Shown here piece after piece: positions 22,551 through 34,290 of a stretch of 64,000 nt of DNA (position 1 is the stretch's first letter; every line of letters starts with the position of its first letter). The position numbers and the translations under genes are program-made. Where the stretch lies: positions 92,107,757 through 92,171,756 of the forward strand of contig OY757904.1 in the NCBI GenBank assembly GCA_963585895.1, written 5' to 3'. Under the pieces are notes generated by a model. That model worked only from the letters and a program-made list of their open reading frames with translations, was not told the origin of the DNA and searched no databases. This DNA comes from Sepioteuthis lessoniana (taxonomy: Eukaryota > Mollusca > Cephalopoda > Myopsida > Loliginidae).

Positions 22551-23580
22551 TTGGGTGAGACGCTTGGCTCTGCGGTTCTAGATAGTGGTGCATCCAGCAC
22601 CGTTTGTGGAACAAAATGGTATAAATGTTTTCTTGAAACATTAACGGATGCACAAAAGAAAAAAATAGTAAAAATAAAAGGAGTGAGAACCTTTAAATTC
22701 AGCGATGGAAATAAACTGAACTCGCTCTACAAGGTGATTCTACCATGTGTTATCGCTGATATTGAAGTCAGTATTATCACTGATGTTGTGAACTCTGACA
22801 TTCCACTTCTCTTGAGTAAAGACGCCATGAAAAGGGCTGGAACTTGCCTCAATTTTGAAGATGACACTGTTACCATGTTAAAAAAGAAAATTCCATTCAA
22901 CTGCACATCGTCTGGACATTACTACATTCCTATTACCAAACCTCTACCAGACAAACCTAAGTTCAAACACATACCTTTTATTAAAGAAATCTCTTCTAAA
23001 AATACGGCCAAAAAAATTAAAATTGCAACAAAGTTACATAGACAATTTAGTCATCCTAGTAGTAAGAAATTGTGTGACAGTTAAAAATTCAGGATCTGTC
23101 ACTCCTGCATTTATAAAAATTTTGCAGACACTCCCAAATTCATGTGAACTATGCATTCGTTATAAAAAGACTGAACCCAAACCTATTGTTGGAAATTTTA
23201 ATATGGCGTCGGAAACCAGTGGTTCAAATTCTGGGATTTCTGAAAAGTCTTTGTATAAGCCGGCACTCAAGGAAAGAATCATGGCCAAGCGTATAAACAG
23301 AAAGCCATTAGCGCAGATTCAGCTTGTTGATCTCAATAATCCTACATCAGCACAAATCTGCAAGAATGGGATGAAATCATTACCAACTCTAGAATGTAAC
23401 TTTTTATCTCCTGATGTTCATAGAAGAGAAACAATTTGTACTCCAGGAAAAGGATCTATTTCTTGTAGACAATATGATGCTAAAGTTAATGACAAACTGA
23501 GTGAAACTATGAATGAGAAAGAGAATCGGAATAAAGAGGATCAGTTGCAAAAGTTATTTGCCATGCACAACATTCTGTAA
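22551..23580 (+). pseudogene. Copia protease, gag-pre-integrase motif and unrecognised tail (copy B)
   Basis: Protease with LDSGASSTVCG at its start, about 140 codons, then KLHRQFSHPSSKKL and CELCIRYKK, the His/Cys pairs of the pre-integrase zinc finger. A frameshift near 23050-23080 separates the two halves of that finger. The frame then continues with a Lys/Asn/Glu-rich sequence of about 140 codons that shows no DDE integrase motif; it could be a remnant of the integrase C-terminus after a deletion. This is not established. Confidence 0.75.
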
Positions 23581-24974
23581 AGAAGAAATTGCTTGGAAAA
23601 AGTCCAAGTTCAACTTGCAAGAAAAATCCTCATGTAATTGTTTCGGCTACAGAAATAAAATCCAATTCTTTTTTCTTCAACAAAGATGCAAATACAACTT
23701 TACTAAATGATATGAATGCCACACGGCTTCATTTTGATTCCAGTGACAGTGAAGAAGATTTAAATAGTAAAAGAAAAAAAAAGAGAGAGATGCTTGAAGG
23801 AAAAAAAATTGCTGAGATCTCTTGGGTACCAACTAACACACAAATTTCCCACCCCTTGACAAAGAAAGGAGTGCCTTCATTTAAGATCCTGGGGTTCATG
23901 TCTGAGCCGAAAGAGTCCTCTGTTTAATGTTGTTACACTTTCCTATTTTCTTTTACAGAACTTATGCCCTACAGAAATGAAAAGAAAAAGAGGGAAGAAC
24001 TGTTAAGCATGCAAATTATCTCCCCTGATACTCTTGAGAAGAGAAGGCATTATTCGATGACCGGAAGTAAACAAACGGCCATATTGGTTTTTGTGTGATT
24101 GTAAGAAGAAGGGTGTAATAAAGGCATCTCCATATGCAGAGTGTTAAAGTCTGAGTTCTTTGTTTTTAACAGATACAGTCCTTATACTTCTATAGAGAAG
24201 TGTTGACATTGCAGATAAGATTTAGAGATTGTTGTCATTGTAATGAATCAAGCAATGTATTCAAAAGCAAAGCTTATCAGATGGAGAAATCCACATTTCA
24301 AGAAGAGATTGGTGATTCGACTTGGTGCCTTTCATTCGGTTATGCCCTTTCTTGGATGTTTGAAAAAGTGTTTTTAGGGATGCTGGGCTTCAAGGTATTC
24401 TAATAGAATCAGAAGTTGTTGATGTAGGGTCTGTAAATAGAGTTTTGTAGGTAGACACTACAATACAGCAGTTAGAGCACATAAATTGGTGGCTGAAGCA
24501 ATGCAACATATGTGTCTGACTATCTATTTTGACAGCATTCCTGAAAAGAAGGCAAAAAGAGTGAAGAATCTAAAGACATCCTTGTTGCAATCATTCCTAG
24601 GACCAGTATCAAGAAAATCTCAAGGGAGAAAATTTTCAAAGTTTCCTGTCATCCTATGAAGAGTTTACCCAAGTTGGCAACAAGGAGACTTTTGCATTCT
24701 GGAGTTTTTATAGTGACAAGGTAGAAATTCTTCTAATTTTTCTTTAGAGGTATTCAAGAGTCAAACTGGGAACTTCACTCGTCAAGTGTGAGACTGATGC
24801 TACCTTGGGTGTTTGCATCAATCTTCAAGAGTTACTATCCTATTCCTTTGGTCAATTGCCACAGTCACTTGCAAATTTGCGAGGATCCCTTGTTAAGACT
24901 AATAAGACAAACTTGTTGAATGCTCTTGAAACTCATGCAGAAAATCTCATAGTCTAGAACCCCATAGTAGGTAG

Positions 24975-25143
24975 TGTTAAGACATGAAGTTACCTCCCCT
25001 GATGCTCTCGAGAAGAGATCGTTATTTGATGACTGGAAGTAAACAAATGGCCATATTGGTTTAGGTGCGAGTGGAAGAAGAAGGGTGTAATAAAGCCGTC
25101 TCCATATGCAGAGTGATATAGTCTGAATTCTCTGTTTTTAACA
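24975..25143 (+). mobile_element. Solo Copia LTR
   Basis: A 169-bp copy of the same LTR (TGTTAAGA...TTTTTAACA), flanked by GGTAG on both sides (24970-24974 and 25144-25148). A lone LTR with its own target duplication is the product of recombination between the two LTRs of a complete element. It lies within the Academ-like element, just before the codons for YVVDGISLIQQL. Confidence 0.92.
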
Positions 25144-25880
25144 GGTAGTATATATGTAGTGGACGGTATATCTCTTATACAGCAGTTAAATATAAAGAAG
25201 TTACCAGGAGAAAGAACATTTCTTAATCTTGCTCTTGTCATCTTGAAAAAATTAGTGAACAGAGCAAAATCAAATGATTCTAAAGAAATTCACCTTGTGA
25301 CACATATTGGCAGATCTCTATAAAAAAAATATTGGGATAAGAATCCATGGTCAGTTCCTTCCTCAGCAGTGGAAGAAGTTTCTTTCAAATGGGAGAATAA
25401 GGAATCTTTGATAGAATTCTTGGGTGAAAAATGGTCCAATGTTTCAACATCTGAACTAAAAAGAGTGAAGAGTTCTTGGCATACAACAGGAAATGCCATT
25501 CATTCTCACCTGGAAAGGAGGTAAGTGATGTAATCATCAGGGTAAAAGAGACAAAACTTTGTACCTCACAAGAAGAAGCAGATACTCAAATCTATTTGGA
25601 TGCCTCTTTTGCAGCCACAACTAGTACTGGTATAATCATCATCAGTCCTGATAATGATGTATTCATAATCGGAGTTGCTCTAAAAACTCTCATTCCAGCA
25701 AATTCATACTTCCATACAGGAAGAGGAACAAATTTAAGAATCATAAACACATAATCTCCAATGCTGTCTTTTATAATCTAGTACTGATATAATCTAATGA
25801 AAACATCAGTAATAAAACATGAGTACTGTTGTATTGTGGTAAGGAAAAGATACACAGTGAAATAGAGTTAATTATTTTAA

Positions 25881-26130
25881 CTGGTTCATTGGCCTAGTGG
25901 ATAGAGTGTTCGCCAATGTTTTGGAAGACCTAGGTTCAATCCCAGGTCGCGTCATACCAAAAACTTTAAAAATGGTACTTTATACCTCCTTCTTTTTTCT
26001 CAGCAACATAAGGTATGTATCAAGGGTAAAGTGGGGCAATCCAGAGAAAGGAGTAGCACCCTCCCCTACACCTTGGTGTAGTAGCTATTGAAAAGGGAGC
26101 CTTCTGGTCGCCAACTTTACTTTACTTACT
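25881..26130 (+). mobile_element. tRNA-derived SINE (family 2), copy 1
   Basis: Head with box A (TGGCCTAGTGG) and box B (GGTTCAATCCC) spaced as in a tRNA gene, then a body containing 'gtggggcaatccagagaaaggagtag' and 'ccttggtgtagtagctat', and a TTTACTTTACTTACTTA end. The same layout is at 38626-38885 and, inverted, at 41393-41640. It is a different family from the SINE at 9598-9883. Confidence 0.88.
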
Positions 26131-27025
26131 TATCTATCAACTGTGCAAGAAATGCATTCAGTGAAATTACAGAAAACAATGCTGTATAAGATGATCACAC
26201 TGATAGTAATGACGAAGTGGCATAACCAGTGATCCCTCATATATAAAGCCATTTATGATCTTTTGTTTATTCAATTTTTTCTAATTTTCAATAAACTGCC
26301 ATAAATGTTTCATTTTCTCAATAAAATTGTTTAAAACATGTTTTTATTGATAGATTGAAAAATAAAAAACCCAAATATCAGTTAAATTACTTTATGTGAT
26401 AGAGAACAGGAGTTGGATGGCAATGAACAGGAATTACTGCATTCTCAAAGGAAGAGCAGTAGATTTTGTCTTGCCTGTCTGAATTGAACCTGTGTCCTTC
26501 CAAATGCAAAAAAAGGAGCTTGAGCGTGGCACGGACACGAGGTTTGATTCAGGCACCTAAATGAAATGTGATTGTCCTGACCATGTTGCTTGGACGGTTT
26601 TTGATTAGAGCACCCAGATGTTGGAAAGCTGCGTCCATAAATAGATGGAGTCCAGTTGTGAACACACTTTCTTCAGTGGAGGCTCGTACGTCAGGAACTA
26701 AACAACGATTTGAGGAGAGAGAGAAAGAAGGAAAGGAAAACCTGGAACAGCGCATGCACCTGAGAATACAGAAATCAATTTCAACACACTTTTGAATAAA
26801 AGTTGATGTTGTGAAGGAACCAACTTTGACATTACACAAAATCGCAAATAAATCTCAGATTAAAATGATGTCTCTAGCTACAAAAATAAATGTATGCGAT
26901 GAGTAATATTGGTAGAATATAAGTGCCTCTACAAAAGGAATATCAAAATTTATCCCAAAATGTATTTTAAAGATATACATAAAAAATATTGAAGTAGTAT
27001 CTAAGAAAACCCGGGGAATGGACTT
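26131..27025. other. Intronic stretch without recognised features
   Basis: Contains a short open segment at 26568-26795 and its antisense, with no recognisable domain. No inverted ends or LTR signals were seen. Confidence 0.5.
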
Positions 27026-27961
27026 TTACACAGACTACTTCGACATTGTAGCAGGTGTACTGCAAAGAGACACATTAACCCCATACCTCTTTATCATCTG
27101 TCTAGACTATGTGCCTAGAACATCTATCGATAAAAATCAAAGAAAACGGTTTCAAGCTAACAAAGGAAAGAAGAAGGAGGAGGTACCCCACTAAAACAAT
27201 TACCAACGCCTACCACACCAATGACATAGCGCTTCTGGCAAATGCACCTGCCCAAGCCATAACCCTGCTACATAGTCTGGAATGAGCCACTGCGGGCATA
27301 GGCCTCCATGTCAATGCACACAAGACAATATATGTGCTTTAATCAAACACGCAACATCTTCACATTAAACAGTAGCTCTCTGAAACTAGTAGACAAGTTC
27401 ACCTACCTAGGAAGCAGTATCTCATCAACTGAGAGACAGACATCAACACACGACTAGCAAAGGCATGGACAGCTATCGATAGGCTAACAGTCATATGGAA
27501 GTCAGACCTGACTGATAAAATAAAACGCAGTTTCTTCCAAGTAGCAGTTGTGTCGATACTGGTATATGGATGCACTACATGGACGCTAAAGAAACGTATG
27601 GAGAAAAAACTTGACAGTAACTACACAAGAATGCTGCAAGCAATATTAAACAAGTCTTGGAGGCAGCACCCCACAAAGCAGCAGCTGTATGACCACCAAT
27701 AACGGAAACTATCAAAATTAAACGAACCAGACATGTGGGACACTGCTGGAGAAGTAGGGATGAGCTCATAAGTGATGTACTCCTGTGGATCCCTTCACAT
27801 GGACAAGCAAAGGCAGGATGATCAGCTCGAACTTACATGCAGCAGGTCTGTGCCGATACGGGATGTTGCTCTGAAGACCTGCCGGAAGCAATGGACGATA
27901 GGGAAGGGTGATGAGAGAGGGTCAGAGATATCCATGCTGATGGCGCAGCATGATGATGATC
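27026..27961 (+). mobile_element. RTE-type LINE copy 2, 5'-truncated and decayed
   Basis: Begins inside the reverse transcriptase (YFDIVAGVLQ in frame pieces) and runs through the C-terminal Cys/His-rich region (VRRARHAGHCW equivalent near 27720) to an (ATG)n tail at about 27950-27961. Several frameshifts and substitutions. It is more diverged from copies 1 and 3 than they are from each other. Confidence 0.85.
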
Positions 27962-28670
27962 TAAGGAAATGCCTATTAAAAAATAAAAGGTTTTCTTTTT
28001 ACGATTATTCTCAACTTTGAAGAATTCTATAGAAACTAAATAATGCAGAATTTAATTGGAAATAAAATGTGCTGAACTACATGTTTGTATGTTTATTGGT
28101 TTGGATGCAACTAGGATTTAAATAAGTCCTTATGCTTTATTTGAATGATTGTCGGCCATCTTTAAATATGGCTACCTTTTTCAGAAATGTGCAACATTTA
28201 TGCTGGGGGTATGGTGTTCAGGAGTCTATTGGCATTCATTTGCAACCATTTTTTTCTTCCACTCCAAATGGGGGTCACTGAATCAAAAATCTAGAGTGAT
28301 ATTGACCTTTGGGCCTGTAGCCAAAAAGTAACGATGACACATGCTAACACCGACCAAAATTCCATTTCATCATTATGACAACACATTAGTCAACTAAAAA
28401 AACATTCATAGTCGTGCCGAAAGTAAGTCTGACCATCTTTCTGTCTGTTTATTTACTCATGGAGCCGCCTCAATCAGATTTCACGTCTCCACACACACAG
28501 TCAGAAGTCAAACACACTCAGCTAATAGGTGCTTCACTCTCACGTGCACATAGACGGACATTATATCAATGAACTTTTTGGTATTTTGGTCTCTTACAAC
28601 CACAACTCATAAAAGCACTACAAAAATAAGTTTCTAAACTACAAATGTTAATATGCATATACATGTACAA
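27962..28670. other. Intronic stretch without recognised features
   Basis: No domain, repeat or splice-bounded exon could be supported. It abuts the left end of the DNA transposon at 28671. Confidence 0.5.
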
Positions 28671-31600
28671 TAGGGTAGGTCGATTTTGGAACTGTAAAAA
28701 GAATAATGCGGTGAAAGTTGTGAAATAACGTCAGAAATTACTCATGAAATATTTTTTTCCAAAAATTTGTATTTTTTTGCGAATTCGCATTTAAAGACAT
28801 AATACTTTGTGATTTTAGTTGTGATATCGGTGACACTGGAAACATGTATCCATAAAATTAAAACTGAGACTAAAGGAAAATTAAATAATAAAATTTATTA
28901 AGTAATTAAAATTTTTAAGTTTATTATCCATTTTTATATCATGTTAAATCAAATGACCATAAACAAAAATAAAATGCATTTAAATATACAGTTTAAAATA
29001 CAAATAACGACTTATTAAACCTTGTTTTATTTACTGGATATTTTTTCGGCTTTCACCGGTGGTAATTATCTCTCCCTAGTACTTCAGTTTGTTCATGTTT
29101 TTTACCCTTCTAATTAATGCAAATATATATATTTTGCAAAGTAGACATACTATTGAAATATTTTAACCTTTTATAATTATTGTAATTTATTTATATTTTA
29201 AAATTTAGAGTTTTTTTAAGTGAAAAGTCGGTTTACGAGTTAATTTTGGAACTAAACTCTACAGTACTGTTGTTTGGTAAGTAGACATTATTACTTTTAT
29301 AATGAATTTCGAAATTTATTTACAATTTTTTTTAAACATATTCGTGTATTTTCTAACAATATATATATATTCTTTTTACAGATATTTTTATTAAAAAATG
29401 GCTGGAAAAAACACTGGAGTTTCCACTCGAAGTAAAGGTGCAATTAAATTTTCAGGTTTACCATCACCATTGGATAAAACTGAGCCACCAACTCTTCGAC
29501 AAATAATTCAGTACAGCTATTTTTTGAAGAACACTTATCCCCACCTTTCTTGTTTTGGTATTTCTAAATTAATAGCAAAGGAAGTGATAGATATTTGGAA
29601 GGCTGTCAACCCTCATTTGCCTTTGTTAAAGGAAATTAGTGTTGTCAACAAGGTGAAAGTTCTATGCTTTCAGAAGGCAAAGCAAATAAATAGGAAACAT
29701 CTACCTGCTGCCCAAACAAAATTCTGGAAGGAAAAGTTGGATACATTGTTTGATATATTGTCATGTTCCTGCAACCTGCCCATTGTAAGTTGTGACAGTA
29801 TTAATGTCAAATGCACCAAAGAATATTGCTAGACTAAGCACATCATCTGCTCTTGTCCTCTGACACAGAAAGTAAGTTATTTTCTATTTTTATTTTTTAA
29901 TTTATTGTGAAAGGGACAACTTAATAACTAAATTGTGTAAATTTTGAAAAAAATTAATTTCAACAGTTAAAATAAATATTGAAAGTCATTTTTCCATTTT
30001 ATTTTATATGTAAAATGAATTTTAATTTAATCTATTAAACTGTATTTTTAATATTAGTAAAATTTGATATTCCAGGTTCCTATGGAAGACCGTGCTTATT
30101 TGAAAGACCAGAGAGGTAAAATAGGGCCCAAGGGCACATTCCAACTTGGGCCAACAGATAAAACTGCAATAAAGAAATGTAGAAGAGAAGGAGAAAGATT
30201 AAGCCAACAAAAAAGTATGAAGATATCCCCACCAATAGCTTCAACATCATATGTTCAGGATGATTCTTCCCATTCTTACACATCATCTCCAAGTGATGAA
30301 ACAGAGGATTATAAACAGCTAGATGGTCCCCTGCAAGTGCCTTATAACCTCACAAAAATTCCGAGGTATGCTCTTGAGTTAGTTAGGGGTGATATATCTT
30401 CTAATCTTGGAGCCAGCCTTGCCAATGCCTTGCTCTTGGATTTGAGGGCTATGGGCCTTCTTATCCCTAATATAGATATAAAGAATATCTATATGGATAA
30501 ATGTAAAATAGATAGAGCAAAGTCTAAAGTAAAAACAAATGCCTATGAAAATCATAACGAAAATGTGGAGAATCTGCTTTGTATAGGAGTTGATGGGAGG
30601 ACAGACAAAGACACACTACACTACAAGGAATCAGTGGAGGAAAATGGAAGTAAAATTCTGAAAAAAGCCAAAGGACCTGAATGCCACTTGACAATCACAA
30701 AGGAGACACCAAATGAGAGTATATATTTGACTCACAGGGTTCTTCCTGATACTAGTGCAACTGGTACCGTTCTTGCGGAGCAAGGGGCTGATGTTTTCGA
30801 GAAATTTAAAAGTTTGAGCACTATTAAGGCTGTCCTTGTTGACAGCACGAATACAAATACAAGCTGTGAAGGTGGACTTGTTACATTATTAGAAAAAAAA
30901 ATAAAAAGAAATCTTCACACTATTGGCTGCTCCTTACATCAAAATGAGCTTCCATTTAGAGCTCTATTCAAACATTTAGATGGCACCACAAAAAGCCCCA
31001 CTACATTCAATGGTCCATTGGGTACATTATGTGCAAATGATTGCCATAATTTACCCCAAAAATCTTTTTCAGCTGTTGAGAATCCCCTGGAGTTTCATTT
31101 TGGAATGAAAGATATGGATAGCCTTAGTAGTGACCAAAGACTACTCTATGAATATACAGTTGGTATTTCTAGAGGTAAGGTGGACCCTAGATTTGCATCA
31201 TGGAAAATTGGTCCATTAAACCAGGCAAGGTGGTTAACCTTGGCCATCAGGCTCATGTGCCTATGGACACGTGGGGCATATCCAAAGAATCTTTCGACCA
31301 AACTATATAGTTTGATAAATTTTATTGTCAATATTTATGCTATTTGCTGGTTTGATATAAAAAAAAGTAACAAGTTCCATCACCAGCAAATTTATATTTA
31401 CAATATGATTGACAGGATACAAAAATAACCAATTGAGGTTCAAAGAATTACATTAAAAACCTCAAGTATAATGCCTTTGCATTACTTCCAGAGAATGTTT
31501 TATTTTCAATGGTGAAATTTGATGAACCTGAAGTGAGAGAAGAGGGTATAAAAAGAATTTTGGCCATTAGGTAAGTTAATATTTATTCATACAAAACTGG

Positions 31601-32537
31601 TTGAAGTACTTGTGCGAATTTATTGAAACATTTTAAAGATTACATCTAATTTCACTAAATATTATTAAAGCAGTACAAATTGCATTTAGAAATTAAACTG
31701 AAATTATTTTTTTTTATTCTTTCAGAAGAGCAAAGTCAGCCAAGAAAAGATTTAAAAAGATCCCAATGATTAACTTTAAAGCTGTGCACTGGACCGATTT
31801 AATTGATTTGTCAGTAAATGGAGTCGGGGAGCCACCACTCACACTAGACTTATCTGACAATGAATTACAGAATTCATTGTTAACTGGTGAAAAGATTGAC
31901 TTGCCAGATTTCACTTCACATTCCCAAGGTGTGGAATGGGCAGTTAAGTTAGTGACGGAGGCTTCTCAATCCCTGTACGGCTTTCAAGCAAGACACCAGC
32001 ACATACTTGCAAAAGTTTTGTGCCAACAATTGAGACCAGCGTTTGCATCTAAGGGCTCATATATGGAACTATTTGATTCTATATATTAAAAATAATTAAA
32101 CAATTATTTGTTTTTCCATATTTGTTTGTTATATTTTATTTCATATCATGAAAAAAAATTTTTGGCAATATATTCGAATATTACTGCTTGAATATTTGTA
32201 TTTCAAATTCAACACAGGTAAAACGGGGTGGGGGGAGTTCAATTTTCAATTTGAAGTTTTGTTATAATTTATTTATTATATTTCCATAAAATAAAATAAG
32301 ATTTCCTAATTGAAATACTGAAATTGTTTGGTTTTTACATCAATATTTAGGCCAAATCTGGTAAAAACGAGGATTTTTCAGTACGTGTTTGTTTAAAATC
32401 TTTCACGCCAAATTAGCAAAAAACCGTTGAAGATTCAGATCTAATTTTTGGTATGAGTATTTAATAGGTATATACACAACTTTTAGTGCATTATTCTTTT
32501 TGAAATTTTTAAAAAAGTGAAAAATCATCCTACCCTA
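28671..32537 (+). mobile_element. 3.87-kb DNA transposon with terminal inverted repeats, hAT/P/Kolobok-like transposase
   Basis: The left end TAGGGTAGGTCGATTTTGG, then AAAAAGAATAATGC and AAAGTTGTG, is mirrored at the right end (the reverse complement reads TAGGGTAGGATGATTTTT, then AAAAAGAATAATGC and AAAAGTTGTG), with a small length difference between blocks. Both ends begin with TA, so a TA target duplication is the simplest reading; no longer duplication is clear. Between them lies one plus-strand gene in three exons (29398-32089). It is a structurally complete DNA transposon, nearly but not fully intact. Superfamily is uncertain. Confidence 0.88.
29398..32089 (+). pseudogene. Three-exon transposase gene of the 28.7-32.5 kb element, lightly damaged
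   Basis: Exon 1 29398-29871 (ATG start; one in-frame TAG at 29830-29832; donor AAA|GTAAGT). Exon 2 begins after the ATTCCAG acceptor at 30075 and runs to 31570 (donor ATTAG|GTAAGT), with a TAA at 31426-31428 and a one-base shift in the A-run near 31455. Exon 3 starts after TTTCAG at 31724 and ends at the stop at 32087-32089. Features: GVDGRTDKDT (first Asp), VLVDSTNTNT (second Asp), then GCSLHQNELPFR with a C-x2-H as in hAT, P and Kolobok-type transposases, an ARWLTLA tryptophan, and VEWAVKLVTEAS in exon 3 as the likely acidic third site. Homologous uncharacterised proteins occur in other invertebrates (from memory, not searched). Confidence 0.72.
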
Positions 32538-32689
32538 ATATACAATCATTTCAATCTGGCTTTTCTCTTATCTACAAAAATAGTTTCCTTGCATTATTTT
32601 TATAGATCTGTGTTGTATTTGAGGACAAGATACGTAGATATAATTTTTCCTTCTTAATCCAAGCAGATTGACCCAAAAAAAGAAGAAAA

Positions 32690-33515
32690 AGAAAAGAACA
32701 GGTGAAATAAGAAAGAGAAAGAAAAATGCTACGTTTGCTGAATGACCCCCCCCACCTCCCAAAAAAAGAAATGAACAAATGAAATAAGAGAAAGGAAAAA
32801 TGCTGTTTGCTGACAGGTCAAAAACAAGGAAATAAATAAACAAGTGTAATAAGAAAGTGAAAGGGTCAGTACTACGTTTGCTAACTGACCCAAGCGAAAA
32901 TAAATGGATAAATAAAAGAAACGAACAAGTGAGATAAGTAAGCGAACGGAAAAATATTACGTTTGCTGACAGACCCCAAACAAGGAGAAAAATATATAAA
33001 CTATAAAATAAGAAAGAGAAAATGCTACTTTTGCTGACCAACCCCAAACAATATAAAAGAAAAATGAACAAGTGAAATAATAGAAAGGGAAATGATGTTT
33101 CCTGACAGACCCCGAACAAGGAGAAAAAGTAACGGACAAGTGAAATAAAGTGAAAATAAAATCTACGTGTGTTGACTCCTCCCCCTCACAAAAAAAAAAG
33201 AAAAAGAAAAATGTTATATTTGATGACTGACCCCCAAAGAAAAAAGAAATGAACAAGTGAAATAAGAGAAACGTAAATATTATGTTTGCTGACAGACCCA
33301 AAACAAGGAGAAATAGAAATGAACAAGTGACATGAAAATAGAGAAAAAATGCCATGTTTAATGACTGACCCCAAACAAAAAGAAGAAATGAACAAATGAA
33401 ATACGAAAATGAAGGAAAATGCTGTTTGCTGACTGACACACCCACCTGCCCCAAAAAGAAATGAAAAAGTAAAATAAGAAAGAGAAAGGAATATTGCTAC
33501 GTTAGCAGATTGTTA
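32690..33515. repeat. Minisatellite, unit about 70 bp, about 11 copies
   Basis: Tandem diverged units of the form 'gaaatgaacaagtgaaataagagaaaggaaaaatgctacgtttgctgactgacccc(aaacaagg)'. The long minus-strand open frames here are artefacts of the purine-rich repeat and encode low-complexity Phe/Leu/Ser sequence. It starts about 150 bp after the end of the DNA transposon. Confidence 0.9.
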
Positions 33516-33734
33516 TATGACTGATAGAGATCGCTTCAGATTTATTGTACAAACAAAATAATGGCAATTCTAATTAACAGGACAGAAGAGCACTCACCGG
33601 GTGTTGCCAGGCCGAAATGTTTCCAAAATGAAAAAATACGTCTCAGCACACAGTGAAATGTTGATGGAATTTATCACAAAAATAAATAAATATAAATAAA
33701 TACATTTTAAAAAGTAATTTTTCGGCCAATCTAT

Positions 33735-34290
33735 ATGCTGTTCGACCCGGCTAAACATGCCATTCCAAAGTGATGCACCGGAAGGAAGTGACACATTCCA
33801 ATAGCCAGTAATCGAAAGAAATCGCATAGGCGGAACTGGCTGACGAAATGGGATAAGATAAAAGCCCATGATACACTCATAGACTGATGCACCGGAAGAG
33901 AGTGACCACTGAACTGCATGACAGTTATTTCCGCTTGATGACGATCAAACATGCCATTCCAAAGATTGAGTGGGCGATTGAACTATTATATAACTCGGTG
34001 TGGAGAGGGAGCCAGATGAGTTCGAGACGAGATGTGGTAGAGAAAGCCAGCAGAAAGCTGAGCCCCTGGGCCTCCAGTTGAGCAGCCCTAGAGAACAAGA
34101 AAGACACAACGCTGATGGCCATAAGAGTGGGGGGTCAATATATTGCAGTTCTGTTCGGTCTCCAGCTCCCTCTCACAGTAAAACATTGAGTAACCCTTTT
34201 CAAACCCTCTCACACGCAAACGTTACAAATAAAGTGAGAGATATATTTTTTTAAAGAAGTCTTCGCCCGTCTTTTATTCATTGCGTCAAT
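33735..34290 (+). repeat. Unclassified 0.55-kb interspersed repeat, copy 1 (LTR-like)
   Basis: Starts near 'gacccggctaaacatgccattcc' and ends beyond AATAAAGTGAGAG and 'aaagaagtcttc...cattgcgtc'. Two similar copies lie at 55037-55690 and 61925-62580. Each contains the 'gatgcaccggaag-gtgac' block twice, a 'ttatataac' TATA-like element and a late AATAAAG. That order suggests a solo LTR (promoter, then polyadenylation signal), but no TG...CA ends with target duplication were confirmed. Confidence 0.65.

Larger units (their letters stand above)
21478..24171 (+). mobile_element. Copia-like element copy B, complete insertion but lacking integrase core and RT
   Basis: LTRs lie at 21478-21622 (3' end deleted) and 24001-24171 (171 bp, TGTTAAGC...TTTTTAACA). 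GATAC flanks both ends (21473-21477 and 24172-24176), a 5-bp target duplication, so this is one complete 2.7-kb insertion. Inside are gag (21637-22317), a damaged zinc knuckle (FHWSYDCPY near 22420), protease (22551-22970) and the gag-pre-integrase zinc-binding motif (LHRQFSH, then CELCIRYKK). A region I do not recognise follows (23190-23930). No integrase DDE core or reverse transcriptase is present, so the element is non-autonomous or internally deleted. Confidence 0.88.
19661..25760 (+). mobile_element. Academ-like DNA transposon with XPG-type nuclease, degenerate, hosting Copia insertions
   Basis: After a TTTTTACAG acceptor at 19865 the plus strand reads pieces of one large protein of a widespread but poorly characterised animal family. 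They include a SKDFVAINVKY segment followed by SCYCDF (20140-20200), an EETLSGHETTHNTNGIIIQ motif (21085-21145), an AMYSKAKLIRW and RLGAFHSVMPF segment (24245-24350), an IYVVDGISLIQQL motif (25145-25185), and near the end EEADTQIYLDA with SPDNDVFIIG. The last motifs resemble the acidic active site of XPG/FEN-like nucleases carried by Academ transposons; the superfamily call rests on that and is tentative. Many stops and frameshifts make it a pseudogene. A 2.7-kb Copia element and a solo Copia LTR interrupt it. Confidence 0.6.

Noticed and set aside
25881..25960. Possible functional tRNA gene (good box A and box B)
   Set aside because: The sequence does not fold into a full cloverleaf with an acceptor stem, and the same head with a long unrelated body occurs three times, so it is a SINE.
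29360..29380. AT microsatellite as a recombination hotspot within the DNA transposon
   Set aside because: Only about five AT units just before the transposase start; too short to suggest anything.
32568..33454. Long minus-strand open frames of 70-180 codons that look like hydrophobic membrane proteins
   Set aside because: They lie within a tandem repeat; the Phe/Leu/Ser pattern repeats with the 70-bp unit and has no start context or domain.
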